Part shown: one piece after another, positions 35,990-44,585 of the stretch | How the letters are laid out: every line of letters starts with the position of its first letter | How positions within the stretch are numbered: position 1 is the first letter of the stretch | DNA from: RUG12461 sp045661345 | Lineage (GTDB): Bacteria; Bacillota; Clostridia; Lachnospirales; Lachnospiraceae | Direction of reading: 5' to 3' | Length of the DNA: 64,000 nt | Assembly: GCA_045661345.1 (NCBI GenBank) | Contig: JAZRFM010000013.1 | Span: forward strand, 1 to 64,000 | Notes under the pieces: generated by a model | What the model saw: the letters and a program-made list of their open reading frames with translations, nothing else | Told to the model about the DNA's origin: nothing | Database searches by the model: none | Translations under genes and position numbers: made by a program

Positions 35990-36970
35990 ATGCCGCGTGT
36001 CGTGGATGAGGACGTGAAATCCCGCATATTCAAGCGTGTCTATCTGTTGTACGGAGAGGATTCCTATCTGAAACTCCAGAAAAAAAAGATGCTGCTGGAT
36101 GCCCTCCGACAGCCCGACGACAGCATGAATTTCACCGCCTTCGAAGGAAAAGGCATTGACGTTTCGCAAATCATCGATCTCGCGGAAACCATGCCTTTTC
36201 TTGCGGACTATCGCGTCCTTCTGGTGGAGAATTCCCTGTTTTTCAAAAATGCGGCACCGGACGCCCTCCTTGACTATCTTCCGACCATCCCCGAGAGTAC
36301 CTGTCTCATCTTTTGCGAAGACGAGGTAGACAAGCGGGGGCGGCTGTATAAAGCCGTCGCCTCAGTGGGTGCGGCGGTGGAGTATCAGCACCCCGATGCG
36401 GGGATGATCACCAAATGGATCCTGAGTCAGGTCGCAAAGGAAAAGAAAAAAATCAGCGAAGCCGCGCTGCATGCGTTTCTGCTCCGCTGCGGGGATGATC
36501 TGGAGAATATCAGCAACGAATTACACAAGCTCTTTTGCTACACACTGGAACGGGACTGCATTACACCGGAGGACGTGGCTGCCGTCTGTTCCGGGCAGAT
36601 GACCGACGATATCTTTGATATGGTGAATGCCTTTTCCGTACGTGATACAAAAAAAGCCTTTTCTCTTTATTACAGATTACTGGAAAAAAAGGAATCTCCG
36701 TATCATATCATGTTTCTTGTTGTCCGGCAGCTAAACATCCTCCTGCAGATCAAGGATTTGCGGGAGCAGGGTTTTGATGTCAACACCATTGCATCCCGTC
36801 TGGGAATGCGGGACTGGCTCGTCAGAAAGAATCTGCCCCAGGCCGACATTTTCCCCCTGGAGCGCTTACAGTCGGCTTTGCGGGACGGCGTCGCCGCGGA
36901 AGAAGCCTTCAAAACCGGGCGTATGGACGAACGATCCGCCGTGGAGCTGTTTCTCGCCAGATATGCCTGA
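35990..36970 (+). CDS. holA: DNA polymerase III subunit delta (HolA)
   Basis: Clamp-loader delta subunit, which opens the beta sliding clamp at primed sites. About 326 residues. FKRVYLLYGEDSYL near the N-terminus and the C-terminal helical collar (HIMFLVVRQLNILLQIKDL; DWLVRKNLPQA) are typical. ATGs at 35954 and 35990 are both possible; 35990 gives the normal distance to the RVYLLYGE motif and leaves a leader after the -10 box, but neither has a good ribosome site. In most Firmicutes comEC-holA-rpsT run together; here holA is on the opposite strand from its neighbours. Confidence 0.92.
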   Translation: MPRVVDEDVKSRIFKRVYLLYGEDSYLKLQKKKMLLDALRQPDDSMNFTAFEGKGIDVSQIIDLAETMPFLADYRVLLVENSLFFKNAAPDALLDYLPTIPESTCLIFCEDEVDKRGRLYKAVASVGAAVEYQHPDAGMITKWILSQVAKEKKKISEAALHAFLLRCGDDLENISNELHKLFCYTLERDCITPEDVAAVCSGQMTDDIFDMVNAFSVRDTKKAFSLYYRLLEKKESPYHIMFLVVRQLNILLQIKDLREQGFDVNTIASRLGMRDWLVRKNLPQADIFPLERLQSALRDGVAAEEAFKTGRMDERSAVELFLARYA

Positions 36971-36985
36971 AATCCGTAACAAGAA

Positions 36986-37025
36986 AAACCCGGTGGAATG
37001 ACGGCTCCACCGGGTTTCTTTTTTA
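36986..37025. terminator. Bidirectional terminator between holA and rpsT
   Basis: A perfect 12-bp stem (aaacccggtgga with tccaccgggttt, 8-nt loop) has a T-run on the plus side and an A-run on the other side, so it can serve both convergent genes. Confidence 0.95.
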
Positions 37026-37030
37026 TGTGC

Positions 37031-37294
37031 TTATGCAATCCTGTTTACCGCAAGGGTCAGACGGGAAACTTTCCGTGCGGCGTTGTTCTTATGGTAAACG
37101 CCCTTATTCGCCGCGGAGCTGATCTTGCCGATCGCTTCCTTCAGCGCTGCCTCCGCAGCTGCCTTATCCTTTGCCTCTACGGCAGCTTCCACTTTCTTGA
37201 TCGCAGTCTTCACACTGCTCTTCACGGATTTGTTCCGTTCCGCTTTTTTCTTGGAAACAAGAACTCTCTTCTTCGCAGATTTAATATTTGCCAA
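37031..37294 (-). CDS. rpsT: 30S ribosomal protein S20
   Basis: Primary 16S rRNA-binding protein, 87 residues, highly basic, three-helix bundle. ANIKSAKKRVLVSKK at the N-terminus and NNAARKVSRLTLAVN at the C-terminus are conserved. The start is TTG at 37294, eight nt after a ggagg site, which restores the standard fMet-ANIKSAKKR beginning; the earlier GTG at 37303 lies on top of the ribosome site. A TTG start for rpsT is also known in E. coli, where it limits expression. Confidence 0.95.
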   Translation of the reverse strand: MANIKSAKKRVLVSKKKAERNKSVKSSVKTAIKKVEAAVEAKDKAAAEAALKEAIGKISSAANKGVYHKNNAARKVSRLTLAVNRIA

Positions 37295-37422
37295 CCTTAC
37301 CACCTCCCTCCGGCATTATTCCGCATCACGCGAGGGTGTGCGCGATACGTAACCCATGTTAGCCGAGATTTCTTGAAATGTCAACCGCCTGCCGCCACCT
37401 TTTTGGGGCTTTTTACCGCGCT

Positions 37423-38604
37423 TTAATACTTCATGACCAGCTTCACCCCTGCCGCGCCGATCTTGTAAATGGGATGCTCGAACCTCTTTTTGACGTTCAC
37501 CAGCTCGTCTCTGATATGCAGACTCTGGGGACAATGCTGCTCGCATTTCCCGCACTTGACGCAAAGCCCCGCGTTGGAACGCACCTTCCGCAGCGTCGTA
37601 CACATCATATACTCCTTGAACGCATTCCAGTAGGAATCCGCATAGCTGGCATTGTAAACGGAAAAACAGGTCGGGATGTCCACTCCCTTCGGGCAGGGCT
37701 GGCAGTAGCCGCAGCCGGTGCAGCCGACCTTGATCTTTTTATGGATCAGCTGCAGCACCCTCTCATAGACCGCCAGATCCTCCTGGGTAAGCTCTCCGAT
37801 CTCCACTTCGGAAGCGATCCTGCAGTTTTCCGTGACCTGCTCTGTACTGTTCATACCTGACAGCACAACCGTCGGCGCCTGTTGATTCCAGATCCAGCGC
37901 AGTCCCCATTCTGCAGGTGTCCGTCCCGGGATCGCTTTCTCAAATTCCGCTTTGGCGTCCTCCGGCAGACCGTTCACAAGCCGGCCGCCTCTTAATGGCT
38001 CCATGATGATAACGGGAAGCCCCTTCTCATGCGCATAGGTAAGCCCGTCCACGCCGGCCTGGGAGTGCTCATCCATATAGTTGTACTGAATCTGGCAAAA
38101 ATCCCAGTCATACGCATCCAGAAGTGCCTTGAAAGCGATGGTGCCTCCATGGAAGGAAAAGCCGATGTTTCTGATCTGCCCGGATTTTCTTTTTCCGTCG
38201 ATCCATTCCCGCAGTCCGAGGTCACATAACCGGTGAAAGCTGTTGACATCGTTCAGCATGTGCATGAGGTAGTAATCCACATAGTCTGTCTGAAGCCTGG
38301 TAAGCTGTTCCGTGAAATAACGGTCAAAATCCTCCGTCTTTTTGATAAGATACTGCGGGAGCTTCGTTGCGATGCGGATCTTTTCCCGGCACTGCTCCTT
38401 TTTCACGAACTTGCCGAGGCACACTTCGCACCCGGGGTAGAGATACGCCGTGTCAAAGTAATTGACCCCGGCATCCAGCGCGATCTTCATTTCCCGCTCC
38501 GCCTTTTCCTGATCAATCGTGCCGCCGTTTTTGCTGTACCGCATACATCCATACCCGAGGATGGAAAGCTGGTCGTTGTTTCTTTCGTTTGTCCTGTAAT
38601 GCAT
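37423..38604 (-). CDS. Aldo/keto reductase with C-terminal 4Fe-4S domain
   Basis: A 393-residue cytoplasmic oxidoreductase. The AKR barrel shows the catalytic Tyr in DTAYLYPG, Lys in ATKLP and His in LMHML, and the NADPH-end segment VVLSGMNS. Two ferredoxin-type cysteine groups follow: CTGCGYCQPCPKG and CVKCGKCEQHCPQ. This fusion is common in anaerobic Clostridia and may couple the barrel to ferredoxin; natural substrates are unknown. It is a single gene, divergent from the GH31 gene. Confidence 0.9.
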   Translation of the reverse strand: MHYRTNERNNDQLSILGYGCMRYSKNGGTIDQEKAEREMKIALDAGVNYFDTAYLYPGCEVCLGKFVKKEQCREKIRIATKLPQYLIKKTEDFDRYFTEQLTRLQTDYVDYYLMHMLNDVNSFHRLCDLGLREWIDGKRKSGQIRNIGFSFHGGTIAFKALLDAYDWDFCQIQYNYMDEHSQAGVDGLTYAHEKGLPVIIMEPLRGGRLVNGLPEDAKAEFEKAIPGRTPAEWGLRWIWNQQAPTVVLSGMNSTEQVTENCRIASEVEIGELTQEDLAVYERVLQLIHKKIKVGCTGCGYCQPCPKGVDIPTCFSVYNASYADSYWNAFKEYMMCTTLRKVRSNAGLCVKCGKCEQHCPQSLHIRDELVNVKKRFEHPIYKIGAAGVKLVMKY

Positions 38605-38747
38605 GATGTCTCCCTTTCCAGTGATTTGAAAAAAATGCCCTTGTTTATGATGTCCTTATGATTGTATCATATATTAACAAGAATATACAGGAAACGTATT
38701 CATTCGCGCCGACTGCGGTTACTTTTCACTGCCGAGCCACGCACTTG

Positions 38748-38830
38748 CTGATGGGCTACTGTGCGATAGCTTTGGCTTGTCGGCGGGCGGCTGAAAGCCG
38801 CATTCTTATCGCAATCGCTGCAACCCATAA
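38748..38830. repeat. Imperfect inverted repeat upstream of the alpha-xylosidase gene
   Basis: tgatgggctactg...gcgatag (from 38748) pairs imperfectly with cttatcgcaatcgctgcaac (to about 38823); inside lies a perfect small hairpin cggctgaaagccg. The spacer 38605-38849 holds no gene. It may be a regulatory hairpin or a relic of a small element. Confidence 0.4.
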
Positions 38831-38849
38831 CGGATAAAGGAGAAAAAGC

Positions 38850-41123
38850 ATGAAATTTGAGAACGGCTGCTGGATGATGGAAGAAGGATATACCTGTTTT
38901 CCCGCGACACAGGTTTACTTTGTAAAAAAAGAAGGCAACGCGCTGGTCCTGACCGTACCGACAACGAGGATCACCGGAAAAGGCGATACCCTCGGCGGTG
39001 TGAACCTGACGCTGCGGATCTCGTCCCCTGCAAAAGGGATCCTGCGGCTGCAGACTGCTCATCATACCGGCGCGAAAAAAAAGCGCCCGGCCTTTGCACT
39101 TGCACTCACGGAGGAGCTCCCTCTGGAAGTGGAGGAAACCCCGGAAATGCTTACGGTGACAAGCGGAGACATCCGTCTGGAAGTGGATAAAGACCCCTTC
39201 ACACTCCGATACTTCCACGGCGTCGAAGTAACAGAGGGTACCACCTGGAACCGGAGAACCACCTCCACCGGCCGGGATCTTGCCTGCATCAAGCGGAATT
39301 TCAGGGGCATGGCCTACGACAGAGCCGGCGATACGGCAGATACCTATATGCGGCAAAACCTGTCGATCACGGTGGATGAACATATCTACGGCTGCGGCGA
39401 ACGGTTTACCGCCCTTGTCAAAAACGGGCAGACCGTACGCATCGAACAAAAGGACGGCGGCACCTCCACGGATCAGGCCTATAAAAACATTCCCTTTTAT
39501 CTTTCCGACAAAGGGTACGGTGTGTTCGTAAACCATCCTGAGCCCTTTGATTTCGAGATCGGATCCGATCATGTGACCAGGTGTGAATTTGCCGTAGAGG
39601 GAGGGTGTCTTGATACCTATGTGATCGTCGGAAAAACCATGAAGGAGGTGCTGGTTCGTTACACCGACCTGACCGGAAAGCCTTCCCTGCCTGCCCCCTG
39701 GACCTACGGTCTGTGGCTTTCCACTTCTTTTACGACACGCTATGACGAAGAGACCGTCATGAGCATGATCGACGGGATGCTCCATCGCGGAATCCCGCTT
39801 CGTACCTTCCATTTTGACTGTTGTTGGATGCGTGATTTTCATTGGACCGACTTTGTCTGGAATGAGGAAGTCTTCCCGGATCCTGCCGGTATGCTGAGGC
39901 GGATCAAGGAAAAGGGGATCAGTATCTGCGTCTGGATCAATCCCTATATCGCCCAGGGAAATGGAATTTTTGAAGAGGGGATGGAAAAGGGATATTTTCT
40001 GCATCGCAGGAACGGTGATGTGTGGCAATGGGATATGTGGCAGCCGGGGATGGCGCTGGTGGACTTTACCAATCCGGATGCGGTGAAATGGTATCAGGGG
40101 TACCTTGCCAGACTTCTCGAGCTGGGTATCGATGCCTTCAAAACCGATTTCGGGGAAAGGATCCCCACAGACGACGTTGTCTACTTCGACGGCTCCGATC
40201 CGAAACGAATGCATAACTTCTATACCTATCTTTACAATCAGGCCGTATTCGAGATCATGGAAAAGAAGCTCGGGAAGGGAAAAGGCATGCTCTTTTCCAG
40301 ATCCGCCACCGCGGGATGTCAGAAATTTCCGGTGCACTGGGGCGGGGACTGCTGGTCCGATTATGAGTCCATGGAAGAAAGCATCCGCGGCGGCCTCTCC
40401 CTGCAGATGTCGGGCTTCGGCTTCTGGGCCCACGACATCGGCGGATTCGAGCAGACTTCCACACCGGATGTGTATAAAAGATGGGTCGCCTTCGGTTTGC
40501 TGTCTTCCCACTCCAGACTCCACGGTTCCTCCTCTTACCGGGTTCCATGGCTCTATGACGAAGAAGCCGTGGATGTCTTGAGATTCTTTACGCGTCTCAA
40601 GGCCAGACTGATGCCGTACCTGTTCAAAACCGCGGTTGATACCAGCCGCACCGGGATCCCCACCATGAGAGCCATGATTCTGGAATTTCCGGAGGATCGT
40701 AACGTCCCCTATCTCGATAAACAGTATATGCTGGGCGACAGCCTGCTGGTGGCACCGGTCTTTCGGGAGGATGGCGTGGCAGAGTTTTACCTCCCCGCAG
40801 GCGTCTGGACGGAATTCTTTACAGAAAAAAAATACGAGGGCGGCCGGTGGTACGAAGAGACCAGAGGCTATTGCGATATCCCGCTTTTTGTGCGCCCCGG
40901 CGCCGTCATTGCTCTGGGTGCGCAGGATACCCGGCCGGATTATGATTATGCCGAAGGCGTGGAGCTGCGGGTTTACGGTCTCGTCGAAGGTGAGACCGCA
41001 TCAACAGTGGTGTACGATCAGAGTGGCAGTGTCGCACTCACCGCAGCCTTTGTAAACCGCGGCGGCGACATCTCTCACGAGGCAGAAGCCGAAAAGCCCT
41101 ATACCGTCCGGGTGATCGGGTAA
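38850..41123 (+). CDS. yicI: Alpha-xylosidase, glycoside hydrolase family 31 (YicI type)
   Basis: Retaining GH31 enzyme of 757 residues that removes non-reducing alpha-xylose, for example from isoprimeverose released from xyloglucan. The nucleophile is Asp433 in AFKTDFGERIPT, the sequence context of YicI; the acid/base is Asp500 in VHWGGDCWS. The N-terminal beta-sandwich (about 1-275) and C-terminal beta domains are present. No signal peptide, so it acts on imported oligosaccharides. An aaggag site precedes the ATG. No transporter or regulator gene accompanies it here. Other alpha-glucosidase activities of GH31 cannot be excluded. Confidence 0.92.
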   Translation: MKFENGCWMMEEGYTCFPATQVYFVKKEGNALVLTVPTTRITGKGDTLGGVNLTLRISSPAKGILRLQTAHHTGAKKKRPAFALALTEELPLEVEETPEMLTVTSGDIRLEVDKDPFTLRYFHGVEVTEGTTWNRRTTSTGRDLACIKRNFRGMAYDRAGDTADTYMRQNLSITVDEHIYGCGERFTALVKNGQTVRIEQKDGGTSTDQAYKNIPFYLSDKGYGVFVNHPEPFDFEIGSDHVTRCEFAVEGGCLDTYVIVGKTMKEVLVRYTDLTGKPSLPAPWTYGLWLSTSFTTRYDEETVMSMIDGMLHRGIPLRTFHFDCCWMRDFHWTDFVWNEEVFPDPAGMLRRIKEKGISICVWINPYIAQGNGIFEEGMEKGYFLHRRNGDVWQWDMWQPGMALVDFTNPDAVKWYQGYLARLLELGIDAFKTDFGERIPTDDVVYFDGSDPKRMHNFYTYLYNQAVFEIMEKKLGKGKGMLFSRSATAGCQKFPVHWGGDCWSDYESMEESIRGGLSLQMSGFGFWAHDIGGFEQTSTPDVYKRWVAFGLLSSHSRLHGSSSYRVPWLYDEEAVDVLRFFTRLKARLMPYLFKTAVDTSRTGIPTMRAMILEFPEDRNVPYLDKQYMLGDSLLVAPVFREDGVAEFYLPAGVWTEFFTEKKYEGGRWYEETRGYCDIPLFVRPGAVIALGAQDTRPDYDYAEGVELRVYGLVEGETASTVVYDQSGSVALTAAFVNRGGDISHEAEAEKPYTVRVIG

Positions 41124-41130
41124 GGAACTG

Positions 41131-43572
41131 TTACAGGCCCTTAGGGGTGTTACCCTGCTGCTTCCGGAATCCGGATACGTACACCCGGCCTCCCCGGATT
41201 GTCACCTTGATCTGCCCGAGGAATCGCGTTTCCAGAACCTTTGCGCCGGTTTCCTCCATATGGGCGACCGCTTCCTTCGCCGGATGACCGTAGCGGTTCC
41301 TCAGCCCACAGGAAATGCCGGCCATCTGCGGGGACAGTGCCTGCAGATAGGAGGCCCCATTGGATCCTCCGGAGCCGTGATGCGCAGCCTTGTAAAATGT
41401 AAGTCCGGATACGGCCTCCCGGAACAAAGGCTGTCTCATCAGGTAGTCCTCTTCGCTTTGTGAAATATCTCCGGTAAAGAGCGCGGAGAAAGAAGGGCTC
41501 GAAAATAAAAGCACCATGGATTGTCCGTTTCTGTCGGAAGCGATCCCCTCCCTGTCCGGGAAAAGACAGCAGAATGAGCCGTCTGAACAGTGCAGCTCCT
41601 CTCCCGCTGTCATGGAAAGCACCTCTGCCCCCTTCTCCTTCGCCAGGGCGCACAGTTCTTCTACCGATTCATCCCGGTAGATATGCCTGGAAAGAACAAT
41701 GTTGTCAACTTTATAATCATCATTTAATATTTCCTTCAACCCGCTGATATGGTCCTCATCCGTGTGTGAGACGAACCAGTAGTCCACGCTTCTGCAGCCC
41801 TTCGCCTTGAGAAAAGGCTCGATCCGGTACTTTCCCACCTGCTTCACATCCGAGCTGCCGCCGTCAATGAATACATTCTGCCCCCGCAGGGCCAGATAGA
41901 TACCGTCTCCCTGGCCCACGTCCAGCATGCTGAGTTCAAACCCCGCACGCTTTGGGCAGAAGGCCATCAGCCCCAACAACAGCACCGGTATCACCGCAAA
42001 CCGCCGGTTCCCCCGCGCCGTGATGAGAAACAAAACCATGGCAAGCACCGCATAATACACCACCATCATCCAGGAAGCCGGCTTCCCCGTAACGAGGCTC
42101 GCTCCCGGCAGCTTTGCTGCGGCTGTGCAGATCCACTCATAGGCGCTCAGAATCACGGCCGAGATGAAAAATGTCCCGTGAGCAGCCCAAAGCAGTCCGA
42201 GCACCCCAAAGAAACTGCCCAGAATCCCGGAAAACAGCACCACCCCCACAAACGGCAGCACAAAAAAATTGATGATCAGCGCATACACGGGAATCTCATA
42301 GTAATTCCACATCACGATGGGAACCGTTACCAGTTGCAGCGCGATGCTGACCGGAAGGGTCCGGGTCAGAAATCTCCGAAGCCTTTCCTTCCCTCTGTCC
42401 ATGAGCCGCTTCCTCCAGCCCTCACCCCGGACAGTCTCCCGCTGCGGCTCTTCCCCCTCCCCCGCTGCGGGTGTGCCCGCAAACAGTGAAATGAGGCCGC
42501 CGGACTCCGCCTTCCCGCCTGCCAGCACCCTGCCGCAGACAGCCACCGACAGCACGGCACAAAAGGAAAACACGAAGCCGCTGTCGTCCGTCAGGAACGG
42601 ATTGGCCAATAGTTCTCCCATGGCAGCAAGTGACAGGGCAGTCAAAAGATCATAGCTTCTCCTGAGGGCAAGGGAAACCAGGAGATACAAAAACATCGCA
42701 CAGGCGCGGACGGCAGAGGGGGAGGCGCCTGTCATACAGGTATACAGCACAATGACACCCCCGGAAGCTACGCCTGCAGGAACTGTCCCCAGACCGCACC
42801 GCCTGAGAAGCTTCAGCAATGCCGCCCCAATCAATGAGATGTGAAGCCCGGATATCGCAAGAATATGTGAGATACCGGCACTCTGATACATCTCCTTGAT
42901 ATCCGGATCAAGGACGGTCCGGTCCCCCAGCACCATCGTACTCAGCACACCGGCCTTCGACTCCTCCAGATGATCCAGAAAGGTTTGTTTCAGGCGCTCC
43001 TTGAGGCGAAACAGCAGATCTTGTGGAGACAGTCTCCGGGTGGACACAAGTTTCAAGGAATCTCCGCAACATATCATGTCGATCCTCTGCGCATGATAAT
43101 ACCGTTTCTGATCAAAGTTTCCCTCGTTGGAGGAAGCTGCCATGGGGCGCGTATGGGCCTGCACAAGCACTACATCCCCGATGTGGCAGGGATCTTCGTC
43201 CAGATATAAAAGAATGCGATGATTGGGAAAAATGTCTGACTGGTGTTGAATCACCGAATGGTCAAGATAATAAATCTGATTTTGATTTTTTGTTTCTTTC
43301 TTATAAATACGCCCTTTAATGAGGACATCCGTCTCTGTATCTGCCAGCTCCCACACGGGAAGCTCCAGGCTCTGCGCATAGGCTGTATGGAGAAAACCAC
43401 CGACGCCGATGGCGGCAAGGAGAAGGCCTCTGACAATCCCCTGTCGCAGACATCCTGCCCGAACAGAAAGGGCAAGGACATAACAAAGCAGCAAGAGAAA
43501 GGGCAGCAGCCACCAGATACTTCGCTGGCGTTCCAGCAGGATACCGCAGAGAAACGCTGCCGCAGCCTGCAT
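41131..43572 (-). CDS. comEC: DNA uptake channel ComEC/Rec2
   Basis: Polytopic membrane protein that carries single-stranded DNA across the membrane during transformation. About 813 residues: DUF4131-type N-terminal region with helices, the Competence domain (ISHILAISGLHISLIGAAL), several further helices, and a C-terminal metallo-beta-lactamase-like domain (LDVGQGDGIYL, FIDGG, VSHTDEDHISGL). The ATG at 43572 is the first in-frame Met after the upstream gene ends; a ribosome site is weak, suggesting coupling to the GerMN gene 11 bp upstream. In many non-competent Firmicutes comEC is also retained. Confidence 0.94.
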   Translation of the reverse strand: MQAAAAFLCGILLERQRSIWWLLPFLLLLCYVLALSVRAGCLRQGIVRGLLLAAIGVGGFLHTAYAQSLELPVWELADTETDVLIKGRIYKKETKNQNQIYYLDHSVIQHQSDIFPNHRILLYLDEDPCHIGDVVLVQAHTRPMAASSNEGNFDQKRYYHAQRIDMICCGDSLKLVSTRRLSPQDLLFRLKERLKQTFLDHLEESKAGVLSTMVLGDRTVLDPDIKEMYQSAGISHILAISGLHISLIGAALLKLLRRCGLGTVPAGVASGGVIVLYTCMTGASPSAVRACAMFLYLLVSLALRRSYDLLTALSLAAMGELLANPFLTDDSGFVFSFCAVLSVAVCGRVLAGGKAESGGLISLFAGTPAAGEGEEPQRETVRGEGWRKRLMDRGKERLRRFLTRTLPVSIALQLVTVPIVMWNYYEIPVYALIINFFVLPFVGVVLFSGILGSFFGVLGLLWAAHGTFFISAVILSAYEWICTAAAKLPGASLVTGKPASWMMVVYYAVLAMVLFLITARGNRRFAVIPVLLLGLMAFCPKRAGFELSMLDVGQGDGIYLALRGQNVFIDGGSSDVKQVGKYRIEPFLKAKGCRSVDYWFVSHTDEDHISGLKEILNDDYKVDNIVLSRHIYRDESVEELCALAKEKGAEVLSMTAGEELHCSDGSFCCLFPDREGIASDRNGQSMVLLFSSPSFSALFTGDISQSEEDYLMRQPLFREAVSGLTFYKAAHHGSGGSNGASYLQALSPQMAGISCGLRNRYGHPAKEAVAHMEETGAKVLETRFLGQIKVTIRGGRVYVSGFRKQQGNTPKGL

Positions 43573-43582
43573 CAGTTTTCGG

Positions 43583-44575
43583 TCACTTCTCAGCTTTTCC
43601 CACCTCCGTTTCCTCCGGCACCTCCTGCACGACCAGCTCCATATCACGCTCGTATAACGTGGTCAGGGACATTTTATCGCGGTATACCATGCTGGTATCC
43701 CCGTTGATGGAAATCTGCACCTTCTGAATCCCTGGCAGCTCCGTCAGGGAATCAACGATGGAATAGATCACCACAGGCTCCTGGATGCTGTAATCCTGAT
43801 TTTGGAAGGTTTCATCCAGATTCACGTAACAGACCCCATCCACTGCAGTCACACTGAGGAGCTGTGTCCCTGTCGGGATTGCGGATTTCAGGCTTTTGTT
43901 TAAGGGTCCTTCCAGCAGCCGCTCCATCACAAGCTTTTCCATGGAAATATTGCTGCTGTAATGAACCTCCTGTTTCTCCGGAACCAGCCTGTCCCCCTGC
44001 TGGCTGGAAAAGTAGAGAACCAGTGTCGTCTCCTGGATCGCATTGATCTGGCGTCCCGGGTTCTGCACAAAGCTGTCGGCTGTCATAAAGCCTATCATCT
44101 CTCCCCTGCTGTCCTCCAGCGGTTCCTCTTCCACCAGAAAGCTCACCCGCATCACCGCCGGCACCTGTGTCATGGTTTCCACGACAGCCGCCCGGCAAAG
44201 CACCTCCGTGATGGGATCCATCCTCAGATACTCTTCCGAAAAGGAGAGGGTCAATGTGTTGTAATCCAAACGGCTGCTCAAAACCTGCACATCGGACGGA
44301 ATCGTCTTATGATACTCCACGCTGTCCGTATCCTTCGCCAGCGCTGCAAGAAGCTCTGACACCTGCCCCTGTGCATCCTCTGCGGTAAGCTCGATGGGCT
44401 CCGGGACAATGCTCTCATTATCCTTGGTCAGATAGTACACGACAAATTCTTTTTCAGCATTCTGATCCACGGCAGGCTCTGTCTGCGTGCTGCTCCCGCA
44501 GGCGGCAAATCCCGCCGACATGAGTACAAGCAGTATCCCCAGAAAATATTTTTTTAAATGCTGTTTTAATTTCAT
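43583..44575 (-). CDS. GerMN-domain lipoprotein of a two-component operon
   Basis: About 330 residues. Signal sequence with lipobox GFAAC, then two GerMN (sporulation/spore-germination) domains: residues about 40-170 and 180-310, each with the pattern VVYYLTKDNE or LVLYFSSQQGDRLVPEK followed by a helical MEKLVMERLLEGP and a beta hairpin LLSVTAVDGVCYVNLDETF. The ATG at 44575 is supported by the aggat site at the end of the upstream kinase gene; it begins 10 bp after that stop. In Actinobacteria the GerMN lipoprotein LpqB follows the kinase MtrB in the same way and modulates it. Confidence 0.85.
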   Translation of the reverse strand: MKLKQHLKKYFLGILLVLMSAGFAACGSSTQTEPAVDQNAEKEFVVYYLTKDNESIVPEPIELTAEDAQGQVSELLAALAKDTDSVEYHKTIPSDVQVLSSRLDYNTLTLSFSEEYLRMDPITEVLCRAAVVETMTQVPAVMRVSFLVEEEPLEDSRGEMIGFMTADSFVQNPGRQINAIQETTLVLYFSSQQGDRLVPEKQEVHYSSNISMEKLVMERLLEGPLNKSLKSAIPTGTQLLSVTAVDGVCYVNLDETFQNQDYSIQEPVVIYSIVDSLTELPGIQKVQISINGDTSMVYRDKMSLTTLYERDMELVVQEVPEETEVGKAEK

Positions 44576-44585
44576 ATATACTATC

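Noticed and set aside
38700..40523. 607-codon open frame on the minus strand
   Set aside because: Antisense to the GH31 gene, which carries intact catalytic motifs.
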